NCBI GenBank assembly: GCA_000697455.1
Contig: JNET01033487.1
Span: 1 to 16,487 of the forward strand
Direction of reading: 5' to 3'
DNA from: Basidiobolus heterosporus B8920
Taxonomy: Eukaryota; Basidiobolomycota; Basidiobolomycetes; Basidiobolales; Basidiobolaceae
Length of the DNA stretch: 16,487 nt
Below, one piece after another: positions 1 to 9,300 of this stretch. The number at the start of each line of letters is the position of its first letter. Positions within the stretch are counted from its first letter, which is position 1. The notes below the pieces were generated by a model that was not told the DNA's origin, did not search any database, and saw only the letters and a list, made by a program, of their open reading frames with translations. The position numbers and the translations under genes are program-made.

Positions 1-400
1 TTACCTTCTAATCAATCATCTTGACTTGGGATTTCACAAATGGCTATTTTCAAATATCTATGTGGAACTGACATCAACTACCAGTTCGGATATTGTGTTG
101 GACGAAATAATTTACATTCATATGAACAGATAATTTATATACAGTCTGGTTCCAAATGTTCGATCCCAAGACGCGTTAGACCAGCAATGGTGTGGCGTGA
201 AATACGAAAAAACTCGACTCTCCTCATGCAGAGACCATAATACGTTGAGTCACAAACATTAAATTAGTAATTTATTCAATCTAAAGTCTCCAAAAGAACA
301 TCTCAACCATGGAACAGAAAAGAGAAAATCAGATTTTACAAGAACGAGTAAAATACGTTGAGAAATATTGATGGCCAGTATTAACCGTGTTTTCATCCTT
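1..400. other. Intergenic / 3' flank of the elongase gene
   Basis: This stretch holds the 3' untranslated side of the minus-strand elongase gene. The only open frame (40-240, 66 codons) has no recognisable domain or composition and I do not call it. Apart from the minus-strand AATAAA at 271-276 I see nothing else. Confidence 0.6.
271..276 (-). promoter_or_regulatory. Polyadenylation signal of the elongase gene
   Basis: The minus strand reads AATAAA here, about 125 nt downstream of the elongase stop codon at 401-403. It is a canonical hexamer at a plausible distance; its use is inferred. Confidence 0.5.
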
Positions 401-1376
401 CTAGTTTTTCTTTGGCTTGGATGATGGCTTCTTGTAGGTTTTACGGAAGAAATTGATGAATAAAACCAAATAAGAAGATAAAAGTGCGCAACCGAAGAGA
501 GCGGCACCTACGGTTCCAGAGCAATTGGCAACATGTGGGAGGAATGGGAAGTGGTTATAGGCAAAGAAGTTATAGGTACAGAAATAAACAAAGCCAAGAT
601 CTAAGACAAACTGAGTGATTTGCATTGTGGTTAGGTACTTCTTCCACCAAATACGAACACCAGCAGTGGCACGGTAGTAATAATAGTACATGAGAACGTG
701 CACGCAGAGATTCAATGTGATAGGGACCCAGGACTATTATGATGTTAGCTGAGATCGTACAAAGTATGATTTATCGACAATCCTTACCACAGCGGTGCTG
801 CCAACTAGCTGAGTGAAACAAAGAACCATGGTCAAACTGTGATGGTAGTAGTGTAAGAATTCTGTACAAGTAAATAGCAGGTTAATGGATGTGATTCTAT
901 AATTATAATAGCCTTTGATGTACAATACCAAGTTTCTTCTTCTTCAAGACAAGGAAGATAGTATCGATCAGTTCGTAGTATTTAGTCAAATAGTTAAGGT
1001 AGTACAATAGCTCTAGGCGCTGAGTCCAGGAACTTTGATAACAGACAGAACCATAGAGTCCTTGATTCCACAAAATAGGAATGATGTTCTCTGCGATGAG
1101 CAGTAAAAGAGAAGCGGAGAGGACAGTCAAGAAAAGGTTGTGAACTTTAAAAAGAAAATCCAGCTTGAAAGCCTTTCTGTTCTTCATAAGATATTGACCG
1201 CCAAAGATGGTAACCAAGTAGATGACACAGGCGGCAGCTACCTCTGGTATGGTAGAAAGTGGAGTTACACCCTCTACAAATTTAAAGGAAGTGTACGAAT
1301 TGCCAGTAATGGCAGTGTACACTTGATCAAAGTACGACTCCAAAGGGATGATAAACGGCTGTTCGGGGTTCCACAT
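401..1376 (-). CDS. Very-long-chain fatty acid elongase (ELO/ELOVL family, 3-ketoacyl-CoA synthase)
   Basis: ELO enzymes condense malonyl-CoA with a long-chain acyl-CoA in the ER membrane, the first and rate-limiting elongation step feeding sphingolipids and membrane lipids. Exons on the minus strand are 1376-929, 861-788 and 733-401, giving 284 residues; introns are 67 and 54 nt (phases 1 and 0). Splicing restores the catalytic histidine box HYYHH at about residues 153-157, preceded by KKKKLEFL and followed by TQLVGSTAVSWVPITLN, as in fungal Elo2/Elo3-type proteins. Several hydrophobic spans flank it. A GVRIWWKKYLTTMQ segment follows, then QFVLDLGFVYF. The Lys-rich tail ends KPKKN, which fits the KxKxx ER-retrieval pattern. 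The start is the first ATG of the open frame; no upstream exon is needed. Substrate chain length cannot be read from sequence. The gene diverges from RPL10 across a ~0.95-kb spacer. Confidence 0.93.
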
Positions 1377-2225
1377 GATTACGAAGAAAACAAAGGAGCC
1401 TCTATTGAAGGGGAGAGCTTATATGTGAAATCAGGAGATCGATATCTTTATACAGAGAATAATAAATAATAAATAAACCAACACGAACCAATCGTTGGTT
1501 GGTACTTTTACAAAAATAGGACTTCTTGGTTGAAGTAACTTTCAAACATCTCCCCTTTCCTGGAAACTGTGATTGACGAATGGTACCAAAGCTATCCTAA
1601 TCTATGTAGAAATGAGCGTACATACCCTGATCCCTTCAGCGATGTTCTAGGGTTTTGGGTAGAAAATCGGCAATCTCTATGGTGAGCCAACAATTCATTA
1701 AGCAATTCACACAATTTACTGTTGAATCCAAGAATATGGTATAGATTATCATGTGCTTTCAGAGTCTTTGTACCACTAAATGTGAATTTCACATGTTCTG
1801 TTAATAGTTTGTCCATCGAATGAGAGGCAGTTTTCGGATATTACTCGGATGTTCTTCGGATATTATCTTGGCCATTTATATATTAAGCAAATCAATGCTT
1901 CTTTTTTTCTCAACCTGGAGCTAATTTAAATTTGGTTCTATCCTGTTTATTCATGTTTAGGTAGCCAAACTTGCTTCATATCTTAAACAACATCGAAATC
2001 CTTAACTTTAAAGTTTTCTTTTTTGAATCACTGAAAACTGCTTACAATAAACTGATTTTTAAGCGAACGTACAATCCTTCACAGACTTGGCCCGTGGACT
2101 GATAAAAAGTTTTTCATTTTTTGAGCAGATGCGAAAAATATATCACGTGAATCTGGAGAGCTTTACCGTCAAAATCCGTGGCGAACGTTCTGTCTTTCCT
2201 TCTCCTTTGATCACTCGCTTTTGAG
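1377..2225. other. Divergent intergenic region between elongase and RPL10
   Basis: No coding region is supported. The open frame at 1592-1816 (minus) has no family resemblance. Visible elements are an AAT/AAAT-rich tract near 1458-1477, a 6-bp inverted repeat with a 3-nt spacer at 1486-1500, an AAAACCCTA telobox-like word on the minus strand at 1648-1656, several CGGAT words around 1835-1860, and TCACGTGA at 2143-2150. The pyrimidine-rich stretch about 2190-2210 probably lies at or near the RPL10 transcription start, as is usual for ribosomal protein genes. Confidence 0.6.
2143..2150. promoter_or_regulatory. CACGTG palindrome (Cbf1-type E-box) upstream of RPL10
   Basis: The 8-bp palindrome TCACGTGA sits about 180 bp before the RPL10 ATG and about 80 bp before the inferred 5'-UTR intron. 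Cbf1-type bHLH factors bind RTCACRTG and are known to act at ribosomal protein promoters in some fungi. Its role here is inferred from position and motif only. Confidence 0.45.
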
Positions 2226-2317
2226 GTAAGTCATGATCGCAATTCATCATCCACGATGACCAATACCATCCATCGAAAACGTAGTGGAATTTTGATTAAC
2301 ATCTGTTCTCATTTAAG
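2226..2317 (+). other. Likely 5'-UTR intron of RPL10
   Basis: A strong donor (GAG|GTAAGT) at 2226 and an acceptor (TTTAAG|GTT) ending at 2317 delimit a 92-nt intron with a branch-like TTGATTAAC at about 2292-2300. It stops 11 nt before the RPL10 ATG. Introns in or next to the 5' UTR are common in fungal ribosomal protein genes. No transcript evidence is available. Confidence 0.65.
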
Positions 2318-2328
2318 GTTCTAACAAA

Positions 2329-2976
2329 ATGGGTCGCCGTCCTGCTCGTTGTTATCGTTACTGTAAAAACAAGCCTTATCCTAAGTCTCGTTTCTGTCGT
2401 GGTGTCCCCGACCCCAAGATCAGAATCTTCGATTTAGGTCGTAAGAAGGCTAGCGTTGATGAGTTCCCTCTCTGCGTTCACTTGATCTCCAACGAGTACG
2501 AACAGCTTTCCAGCGAAGCTTTGGAAGCCGCCCGTATTACCTGCAACAAGTACATCACCAAGATGGCTGGTAAGGATTCCTTCCACTTGCGTGTCCGTGT
2601 CCACCCTTACCACGTTGTCCGTATCAACAAGATGTTGTCTTGCGCTGGTGCTGATAGACTTCAAACTGGTATGCGTGGTGCTTTCGGTAAACCTCAAGGT
2701 ACCGTCGCTCGTGTCAACATTGGCCAAATCATCTTCTCCATCCGTACCAAGGATGCCAACAAGGCCGTTGTCATTGAGGCTCTCCGTCGTGCTAAGTACA
2801 AGTTCCCCGGTCAACAAAAGATCATTCTCTCCAAGAAGTGGGGCTTCACTAAGCTCACTCGTGAGGAATACATTGTTGAACGTCAAGCCGGTCGTCTTCA
2901 ACCCGATGGTTGTTACGTCAAGTACATTACTGAGCACGGTCCTCTTGATGCTTACTTCAAGAGAGCTTCTGCTTAG
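2329..2976 (+). CDS. RPL10: 60S ribosomal protein L10 (uL16)
   Basis: uL16 is the large-subunit protein that joins the pre-60S particle last in the cytoplasm and helps shape the peptidyl-transferase and P-site region. The single open frame gives 215 residues, the usual eukaryotic length (about 214-221). It starts [20 protein letters not shown] and keeps the [17 protein letters not shown] block, the [20 protein letters not shown] loop (about residues 105-124), the basic RRAKYKFPG segment, KKWGFTK and the PDGC/KYI/GPLD C-terminal block. The CDS has no intron, unlike its neighbours, and shows strong codon bias (CGT for Arg, AAG for Lys, many C-ending codons), as expected for a highly expressed gene. 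That bias explains the long shadow frames on the other strand and in frame 2. An upstream intron, a pyrimidine-rich leader and an E-box fit ribosomal-protein regulation. Confidence 0.98.
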   Translation: MGRRPARCYRYCKNKPYPKSRFCRGVPDPKIRIFDLGRKKASVDEFPLCVHLISNEYEQLSSEALEAARITCNKYITKMAGKDSFHLRVRVHPYHVVRINKMLSCAGADRLQTGMRGAFGKPQGTVARVNIGQIIFSIRTKDANKAVVIEALRRAKYKFPGQQKIILSKKWGFTKLTREEYIVERQAGRLQPDGCYVKYITEHGPLDAYFKRASA

Positions 2977-3413
2977 ACAATTTCACTGTTATTGAAATAA
3001 AAATTGCACAGCCTTTGCGAAAATGCCTTTCAAAACTAGTTTGGATTCAAATTTTCATTAATAATGTTACAATATTTGTGTTCCATGTTCATGTAAAAGT
3101 AGTCATTTTATTTCGTATCTTAAGGGATTTCGCGCAGAGATATACCTTTTGAGAGATTTATGGTCTTCCCAGATACGCAGGTATTAGACTAGAACATAAT
3201 GGGCTGTACATTAAGCCGAGTTTTTGCATTAAAATCAATATCTGAATAGAGTGTTGACATATCATAACTTCCGCAAATGAAGATCGCAAGATAAGGGTAT
3301 GTCAAAGAAATATAGAGATTTCATATGAATATGAGTACACTTGTTTGTCGCTCGAGCTTTCGCATGGGGAGGATTAATAGAACATATGATATACACTAAA
3401 TCGGTGGTAAAGC
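2977..3413. other. Convergent intergenic region, RPL10 and claudin-like gene 3' ends
   Basis: This spacer receives the 3' ends of RPL10 (plus) and the claudin-like gene (minus). The RPL10 AATAAA lies at 2996-3001. I see no clear canonical signal for the minus-strand gene near its stop and no coding frame or repeat. Confidence 0.6.
2996..3001 (+). promoter_or_regulatory. Polyadenylation signal of RPL10
   Basis: AATAAA starts 20 nt after the RPL10 stop codon. This is close but plausible for a highly expressed gene with a short 3' UTR. Confidence 0.5.
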
Positions 3414-4118
3414 TTAGAACGGCTCGTAATCAGGTGGGCTCGTCATTCCAATAGAGAAGAGTATCACACCACAAACCACGTCGAGCATCCAACTAACTAT
3501 ACAAGAAAGAAAAGCAAAATCGTATGTTGTTCCAAAATAGAAGCGAGGAGATGTCCCATAGAGGTTCGCTATAATGCCCATTGGCAAAATCTGGCATGTA
3601 GCTATTCAAAGTAGAATTCCGTAAGAGAAGGCACAAAAAGAATAAGTCAATATTCAAGCTCAATTGAACTAACCATGAATCATTAGTAGAGGGACTGCAT
3701 ATTTCCAGCTACGTGCTTGACGATTATGACTCAGGAAGAAAACAGCACCAAAGAAAACAAGTATCAATATACCAAGTATTCCTGCAATGCTCATGCTATG
3801 CTGAGCCATCTGCCATTTTTCGCAGAAGCCTACTTCTTTACAGTCGCCCTTGTCGGGATCTGGGAAGGCACGGCAACCAGAAGAGGAACATTTTTTCCAC
3901 AATCCATAGTATATATTGGATTTAAATGGGCCGGGTGTGCGAAAATTCAACCAATTAGCACCAAAAACCGAGACCAGTGTCAAAATGTATGCTACAAAGA
4001 ACAGAAAGGAGACCACTGTATATGTTCTTGTAGAAATGACACTAAAGAAATGTCTAAAATACCGTCTCGGATATAGTTCGTGATATTCGTAAGTTGGTGA
4101 GTTTCCTTGGTTAGGCAT
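3414..4118 (-). CDS. Four-helix membrane protein of the claudin / SUR7-PalI type
   Basis: Exons are 4118-3674 and 3601-3414 with a 72-nt intron (phase 1), giving 210 residues ending in SPPDYEPF. Four hydrophobic spans are visible at about residues 35-54, 108-129, 140-160 and 176-198. The large loop after helix 1 carries W56, then G72-L73-W74, C77 and C82, plus C93 and C99: the W...GLW-x2-C...C pattern of the PMP22/claudin superfamily. Fungal relatives of this superfamily (SUR7, PalI and related proteins) act at the plasma membrane in cortical domains, pH sensing or cell fusion. Both termini are predicted cytosolic, the N-terminus being short with Arg/His near the membrane. I infer a plasma-membrane protein stabilised by loop disulphides; the specific role is unknown. 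The start is the first in-frame ATG. RPL10 is convergent, and RPAIN lies upstream on the same strand. Confidence 0.85.
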
Positions 4119-4296
4119 CTTAGCATCACCTAGTATATGTTAGGTGAAAGGTGAACATATCATTGTAATAATCATAGTGAAGATTTCGGATGATTGCGCT
4201 ACATGTGACTACACTGGACGATATCTTGAAACTCCCATAATTATCTAACTAGTTAATATTGGTAATAAATCAAGCTTTGAAGGACTGTTAAATCAG

Positions 4297-4302
4297 CACG
4301 TG
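4297..4302. promoter_or_regulatory. CACGTG E-box upstream of the claudin-like gene
   Basis: A second CACGTG hexamer lies about 180 bp upstream of a start codon, the same distance as the one before RPL10. Binding is not demonstrated and a chance match is possible. Confidence 0.3.
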
Positions 4303-4782
4303 ACAGCAGAAACACCCAATTTGATGGAAGAATGGCGATCTGAAACAAAGTGCATATGTCCTGATGGGAGATTACCAACTTTGTGCAGCGTTAAAGGATT
4401 AGTAAATCAAAGAAAATGCACAAATCACTTGTGATTATGCACATACACTTACAACAATGCATATCTATTTACGACATACCGACGTCAATTACAATACAAG
4501 TTAAATACGTGTTTGTTCAAAAGCTGCTCATAAACCTTGTAGTTTGTGACATATATGAAAAAGACCCAGACTAACTAAGATCTAGGTAGATATATTGTTG
4601 CCCATGATACCAAGTTTTCTACACGGAATCTCAACAGGGCCTTAATGACATTCAATATGATCCCGTATGATTTGGACTACTATGAGTGAAATGCTTTTTT
4701 AGCTGTTTACTGGCGATTTGTATATATAAACCGATACTGGGGCTCCTTATACTCTTTGGAGTCGAATACAGAGCATCGAGCT

Positions 4783-4788
4783 TTTATT
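4783..4788 (-). promoter_or_regulatory. Polyadenylation signal of the RPAIN-like gene
   Basis: The minus strand reads AATAAA about 54 nt downstream of the RPAIN-like stop codon (4842-4844), a good position for a 3'-end signal. Confidence 0.5.
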
Positions 4789-4841
4789 CTTGTCACAAAT
4801 GCTCCCTGTACTTGAAAAAATTGATGGTAGATTCACATATA

Positions 4842-5774
4842 TTACAAAATAGCATCACACCAATCGCAACTATCACAAAGCATAATAAGGCCGGTAGATG
4901 GGTTGAATGTGAAGAGGCTGTTTCCGGCACACCCAGAGCTAAGAAATATGTTAACCAGATGCGTTTTAACAATTGATCAATAGAGTACTAACCTATGAGC
5001 GGATTTGAGATTTTGAATCCTTTGCCATGACTTGAAATTATCCGTGAATGTCATGAAATGGTTGTTGTTTTCAGAAAAAAGAGACATACCTGATAGTCTA
5101 TTTGCAAATGACATTTATCACATTTGAGCGTAACAGGGGATTCCTGGAGTAGAGTACCTTGACCGCATACTATGCAATTTCCGAAGGTTTCGGATGCCGG
5201 TCTGCTACTTTGTTGAAGTTCCTCATATTTCTCCATATCTGCCGATAGGATAGCTTCTTCGAAAGCACATAAAGCTTCATAGTCGTCTAAGAAAGCTTCA
5301 TGTAAATAAACATAGCTTCATAACGGAATTAGTCTGCCATACCTGAAGATTCTCGGACTATTTCCTGTTCAAGTTCGGCCGCCATATCTTCTGATAGGTC
5401 TATAACTTCAAGAGCGTGGGCCTGGTTTTTTTCTTGTTGAAATTTGGCCCATTCCTCAGATATAAGATTTTGGAGCCACTAGAAGAAGAAATATTAGTGT
5501 TATTTATGTGGGTCGCTTTGGGTAACAATGAACTACAAGGTGCAACTACTTTGTCCTCCTCCAAGTGTAAGTCGGAAATCGAGTCGTCATTATTGGTGAA
5601 GAAAAGTCTTTTTCTATTTTGTTCTGCCCAGCGAGATTCCTTAATGCGATTGAGACATTGTTTTTTGAATTCATCACGCCATACTCTACGAGTTTTGGGG
5701 GAGGACCGGGAGGAGTCCTTCCGAGGGGAGTGTGGAGTAGGGCGGTTGAAGTTGAATGGGTTAATTATGTTCAT
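4842..5774 (-). CDS. RPAIN: RPA-interacting protein (RPAIN / RIP-alpha family)
   Basis: RPAIN proteins carry replication protein A into the nucleus through importin beta and support replication and repair. Exons on the minus strand are 5774-5550, 5478-5343, 5295-5090, 5030-4993 and 4938-4842, giving 233 residues (human about 219). Introns are 71, 47, 59 and 54 nt. The N-terminus has the family's short basic head, with RRVWRDEFKKQCLNRIKESR (about residues 29-48) matching the human WKEAFRQRCLERMR region. The middle is acidic and helical (SEEWAKFQQEK, AAELEQEIV, DDYEALCAFEEAIL). The C-terminus is a zinc-finger region: C161-x2-C164, C179-x2-C182, H201, C205, C223-x2-C226, ending DSCDWCDAIL, like the ACDTWAVIL end of the human protein. 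The start is the first ATG; the reading frame upstream of it has only a GTG. Exon 4 is only 38 nt, so its borders are the least certain. Confidence 0.88.
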
Positions 5775-5934
5775 TTGAGTTGTGTGAAAGCAAGTGAAAT
5801 TCGTAAAGCTAAATACAACTATTTTGTAAACAAAGTGTATGCGATATACAAGGTCCACGGTAAATTAGGGATCAGATATCTTGTTTATTGATTGAATGAG
5901 ACCTTTTAAAAATTAATAAAAACTGGATTGCAAT

Positions 5935-5950
5935 GCTAATTAAAATTAGC
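5935..5950. repeat. Small inverted repeat just past the tRNA terminator
   Basis: GCTAATT and AATTAGC (7-bp arms, 2-nt spacer) abut the T5 tract that ends the minus-strand tRNA gene. It could fold as a tiny hairpin; function unknown, possibly chance in AT-rich DNA. Confidence 0.4.
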
Positions 5951-5955
5951 AAAAA
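5951..5955 (-). terminator. RNA polymerase III T-tract terminator
   Basis: The minus strand has TTTTT beginning 8 nt after the mature tRNA 3' end, the standard Pol III stop signal. Confidence 0.85.
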
Positions 5956-5962
5956 GGAGTAC

Positions 5963-6033
5963 TGCGCCGTCCGGGAATCGAACCCGGGGCTAAAGCTTGG
6001 GAAGCTTCAATTCTACCACTGTACTAACGGCGC
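5963..6033 (-). tRNA. tRNA-Gly (anticodon CCC)
   Basis: The minus strand folds as a 71-nt tRNA, the normal length for glycine tRNAs. The acceptor stem GCGCCGT pairs perfectly with ACGGCGC, followed by discriminator A. The B box and T arm read CCGGG-TTCGATT-CCCGG. The anticodon arm is GAAGC-TTCCCAA-GCTTT (one G-T pair), placing CCC at positions 34-36, which decodes GGG. The D-arm region contains the AGTGGTAGAA word typical of tRNA-Gly and part of the A box. There is no intron, CCA is not encoded, and a T5 terminator follows. It sits alone between two minus-strand protein genes. Confidence 0.95.
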
Positions 6034-6378
6034 TTTAGTTACCAATGTACAGTGAATATATCTAGAGTTAATGAAAACTAAGTAAATAGAGCCAATACAG
6101 GTTCCGAATATCCCTAATCATTTGTAAGCGATGTGGCATTCCTAGTCTTCAAGCTTTAGAGCTACTTGAAGCTATTTATTGGTATTTTTAGTATCAATGC
6201 TATAATCATGAAAGATAAATATGTATTGAAAGAAAACATAAAGCAGATACTTGCATATCAAGAAAATATTGACACAACAGTCATGAGAAAAATAAAATAT
6301 TTTACATATATAAATCCCGCGCTACTCACCCAGCTAGACTTCTCGAGTTTTGGATGCAGGTGTATTGTACACAGATGT
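6034..6378. other. 3' flank of the 1404-residue gene and 5' flank of the tRNA
   Basis: This 345-bp stretch holds the 3' UTR of the large minus-strand gene and the upstream flank of the tRNA gene. A 7-bp inverted repeat (CTTCAAG / CTTGAAG, 6147-6171) lies beside a minus-strand AATAAA at 6175-6180. I see no coding frame. Confidence 0.55.
6175..6180 (-). promoter_or_regulatory. Polyadenylation signal of the 1404-residue gene
   Basis: The minus strand reads AATAAA about 200 nt after the stop codon at 6379-6381, with a CTTCAAG/CTTGAAG hairpin-capable repeat just downstream of it. Confidence 0.4.
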
Positions 6379-9300
6379 CTAAGATATCTCCTTTTCTTTT
6401 TCCTCTTTGGCTTTATAATTTTCTGGATCATATTCATTGACCTCAAACGGCAGGGCTTCATAGGGAATGTTGTGCTTTTCAAGATATTCATCAAAAACGC
6501 TATCAGCAAACTTCAGAAGATCATCGAAATTGGGATCTTGCAAGAGTGGCCATTGCAGAGTTTTTTCTGGGCCATGACATTTACGGTATGTTACTGGGAA
6601 CCTGGCCTCTAAACGCTCAATGGTAAAGATTTGCTCTCCTTCCGTCCATTTGCGGTGTACTCTATCCATGGTATCTTTTTGCCGAATGCATTGGTTCGCC
6701 ACATCGTTAAATACTTTTTGTCGAATTTGTTCTTCTTTGTTTGTGGAGAGTTTACGAAGATTCTTAGACATAAGTATGTCATTACAGTATGCTTGTCGAA
6801 GGCGAACAATCCTCAGATTGATTAAAGCGTCAATCTTGGCACATAGAGCATTCAAGTCTGTGTAATTTTCAAGGCGCAGCTTTCGGCGAGTATATGCCAT
6901 GAATTCATCAAGACTCTCCCAGTGACTAATACATTCTTTGTATGAGCCATGTCTGGATACTTGGAAACAAGCGATGCTGCGAATGAAAGCGTATAGTGAT
7001 GCTAAAAACTGGGGCGTAGACTCTTTCATACGTCTGCTGTTGCCTGATTCTGCATTTTCGACAGCTTTACGTTTGTAGTCTCTTGCAAGGTTGTTATATC
7101 TCACATATTCGATACGATGATACTCAATCTCTGCAGAAGTAGGCTTATAAACGGATGACCCTAATTCACGCATCGGTGTGTACACGCTATCTCGTGAGGG
7201 CGTCTTCTGCTGCGGGGTGGGTGTGTTGATCGAGAACAAAGTCGGTGCTCCGGACCCTGACGACTTGACTGATTCAGGCGATAAATCAGCCGATTTACTC
7301 TGTGGAAGTTTGTCGAACTTTTCCTTCAAAGAATCATTACTCAAGATCGGTTCTTTTAGATCATCTTTGGATGATGCAGGACGATTGCTTTTGACTCCCG
7401 GCTTCTGCTTACGATAGTCAGCTAGAGATAACGTTCTCTTCTGAGTGGATGACTCCATAGATTCATCCATTTTACTTTCAGCTAGCTGCGGTTCGATTGG
7501 GGCTTGACGGGCTTTCTCAGATGATTCACTGGGCTCATCCTTGGATCGATTTGATTTTCTATCTTCGAAATTCGCAATATCACGGCTTTCATCTTTGGAA
7601 CGATTGTGCCTTCTCTCTTCGGATTCTGTATTATCACGACCTCTACTTCTAATACTAGTAGTCTTTTTGTCCGTGAGAGAAGTGGATCTTGAGCTACCAT
7701 ACTTATCGTCCCCAGATTTAATATGCGCAGATGGGTTCTCAGGTGGGTTTTTCTCTAAACGATCCGATAGCCGAGAATCCCTAGAATCGTCTCTACTACG
7801 ACGTACCGGTGACCTAGATCTGCTTGGACTAGGTCTGCGTTGAGCTCGAGATTCACGATTTGCTTGACGATCGCGCAACGAAGATCTTTCTGAGAGGGTA
7901 GAAGAACTTCGGTCCAGCCTATCGACAACAGACCGTTTGTCCATTGATGAGCTTCGCTCTCGTTCCTGAAGATTATTTTCACGACGTTCTGTTGACCGAC
8001 TCCGACTTCGATCCTTGGATGAGGTTAGATTTCGACTGCGGGAGCTGGAATCGTTATCCTCCCTACTCTTTTTACTCTGAGATCCTATAGAAAGTCGAGA
8101 ACGCTCCCGAGATGATACATCTTCAGTTTTCAATCTCTTCCTATCATCCTTATTTCTGATAGGAGAAGCTGTCGCCTCACTTGATTGCTTGGATTTGCTA
8201 GGCTCATTTCTCTCGGTTCGTCTTTCTCGCGTTGGGGAAATATCTCGCTTGGTCTTTCGAGTAGATAATCTTTGTGAAAGCCTCTCATCCTCGCTGTCGT
8301 CTTCCTTTGTCTTGCGAGAGACCGAGTATTTCGAAGCTCTATCTCTGACCGGCTCGGACCCTTCAGAAGCATCGGCCTCTTTGGATCGACGAGAAGCCTT
8401 GACCTTCGTTGATTCACTTGGATGATCAAGCTCTACATCTCTACTTTTACGAGATGAGGCAGAAAGTGACCTAGCTTTACTTGGCTCCAAAAATGACTCA
8501 GGTACATCACTTTCTTTGGCTCGTCTAGAACCTGGTGCCTGTGTAAGTCCATTCTTGACAGACTCGGGTGTCCTGTCTAATAATGTGTCTTTGTTTCTTC
8601 GCGAGCCAAGCTTTTGGTCAGTATAATCATCCGTAGTATCCTTAGCCCTTTGTCTACTACTCCCCTTTGAAGTGGTGCTTCTCTTTTCTACTTCTGGAAT
8701 AGCAAAAACACCGTTCTTCTCTGCTTCACTTTCATCACTATATGAAGCAACCGAGCTTGATCGCTTGAGTGGCTTAGTAGCTCTTGGCGGCGAGCGATTA
8801 GACATGCTCCGTTTGGATTTGTTATCACCTTTGGTTGTTGCATTAAGTTCATCTTCAGCAGCGTATTCGTCTTTTGTTCTTTTCCCAGAAGGATCAGTTG
8901 ACGATCGTCTTTTACGCTGAAGCTCATATTCAGCATCATTATCATCAAGTCTTTTCCCGGAGCGATTGGCTTTGAGTTTCTTTATCCTAAAGTCAATGTC
9001 CGATTCAATGTCGGAATCACGGTGTCGATTTGATTTAGCACTAGCCAACTTTGAGCTTTTCAGTTTCTTGAGCTTGAGATCTATATCAGCGTCCACGTCA
9101 GATTCTTCATTTTGGGAACGTCTAGCGGCTTTAGCAGCTTTAATTTTCAAATTCAAATCCGTGTTGATTTCCGAGTCGTCGGGATATTGATCTACACTCT
9201 TGCGTGATTTGGAGTTCTTTTTTGCCTTTACGTCTACGTCAGAATCGAACTCGGAATCTGAATATTGTGATTGACGGGAGATAGATTTACTCTTGGCCGA

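Larger units (their letters stand above)
4119..4841. other. Intergenic region upstream of the claudin-like gene, downstream of RPAIN
   Basis: No gene is supported in this 723-bp stretch. It should hold the minus-strand promoter of the claudin-like gene. Visible elements are a CACGTG box at 4297-4302 (about 180 bp upstream of that ATG) and an imperfect inverted repeat at 4417-4441 (TGCA..AATCAC arms). The RPAIN 3' end with a minus-strand AATAAA (4783-4788) is at the right. Confidence 0.55.

Noticed and set aside
40-240. 66-codon open frame at the left edge
   Set aside because: No similarity, no composition typical of coding DNA here, and no splice continuation that I could follow.
1592-1816. 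74-codon minus-strand frame in the elongase-RPL10 spacer
   Set aside because: No recognised motif and no linkable exons; probably chance.
2226-2317. A C/D-box snoRNA inside the RPL10 leader intron
   Set aside because: There is an ATGATC near the 5' end and a GATGA-like word, but no proper D box (CTGA) and no terminal stem.
2434-2937. Long antisense open frame (167 codons) over RPL10
   Set aside because: It is a shadow of strong codon bias in RPL10. Its Leu/Thr/Ser-rich sequence matches no family, and the sense strand is unmistakably uL16.
2591-2995. 134-codon frame overlapping RPL10 on the same strand
   Set aside because: It is an alternative-frame reading of the biased RPL10 codons, rich in Ser/Leu/Val with no domain.
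4686-4976. 96-codon plus-strand frame with a hydrophobic start
   Set aside because: It overlaps the last exon of the RPAIN-like gene on the opposite strand, which is supported by conserved cysteines and reading phase.
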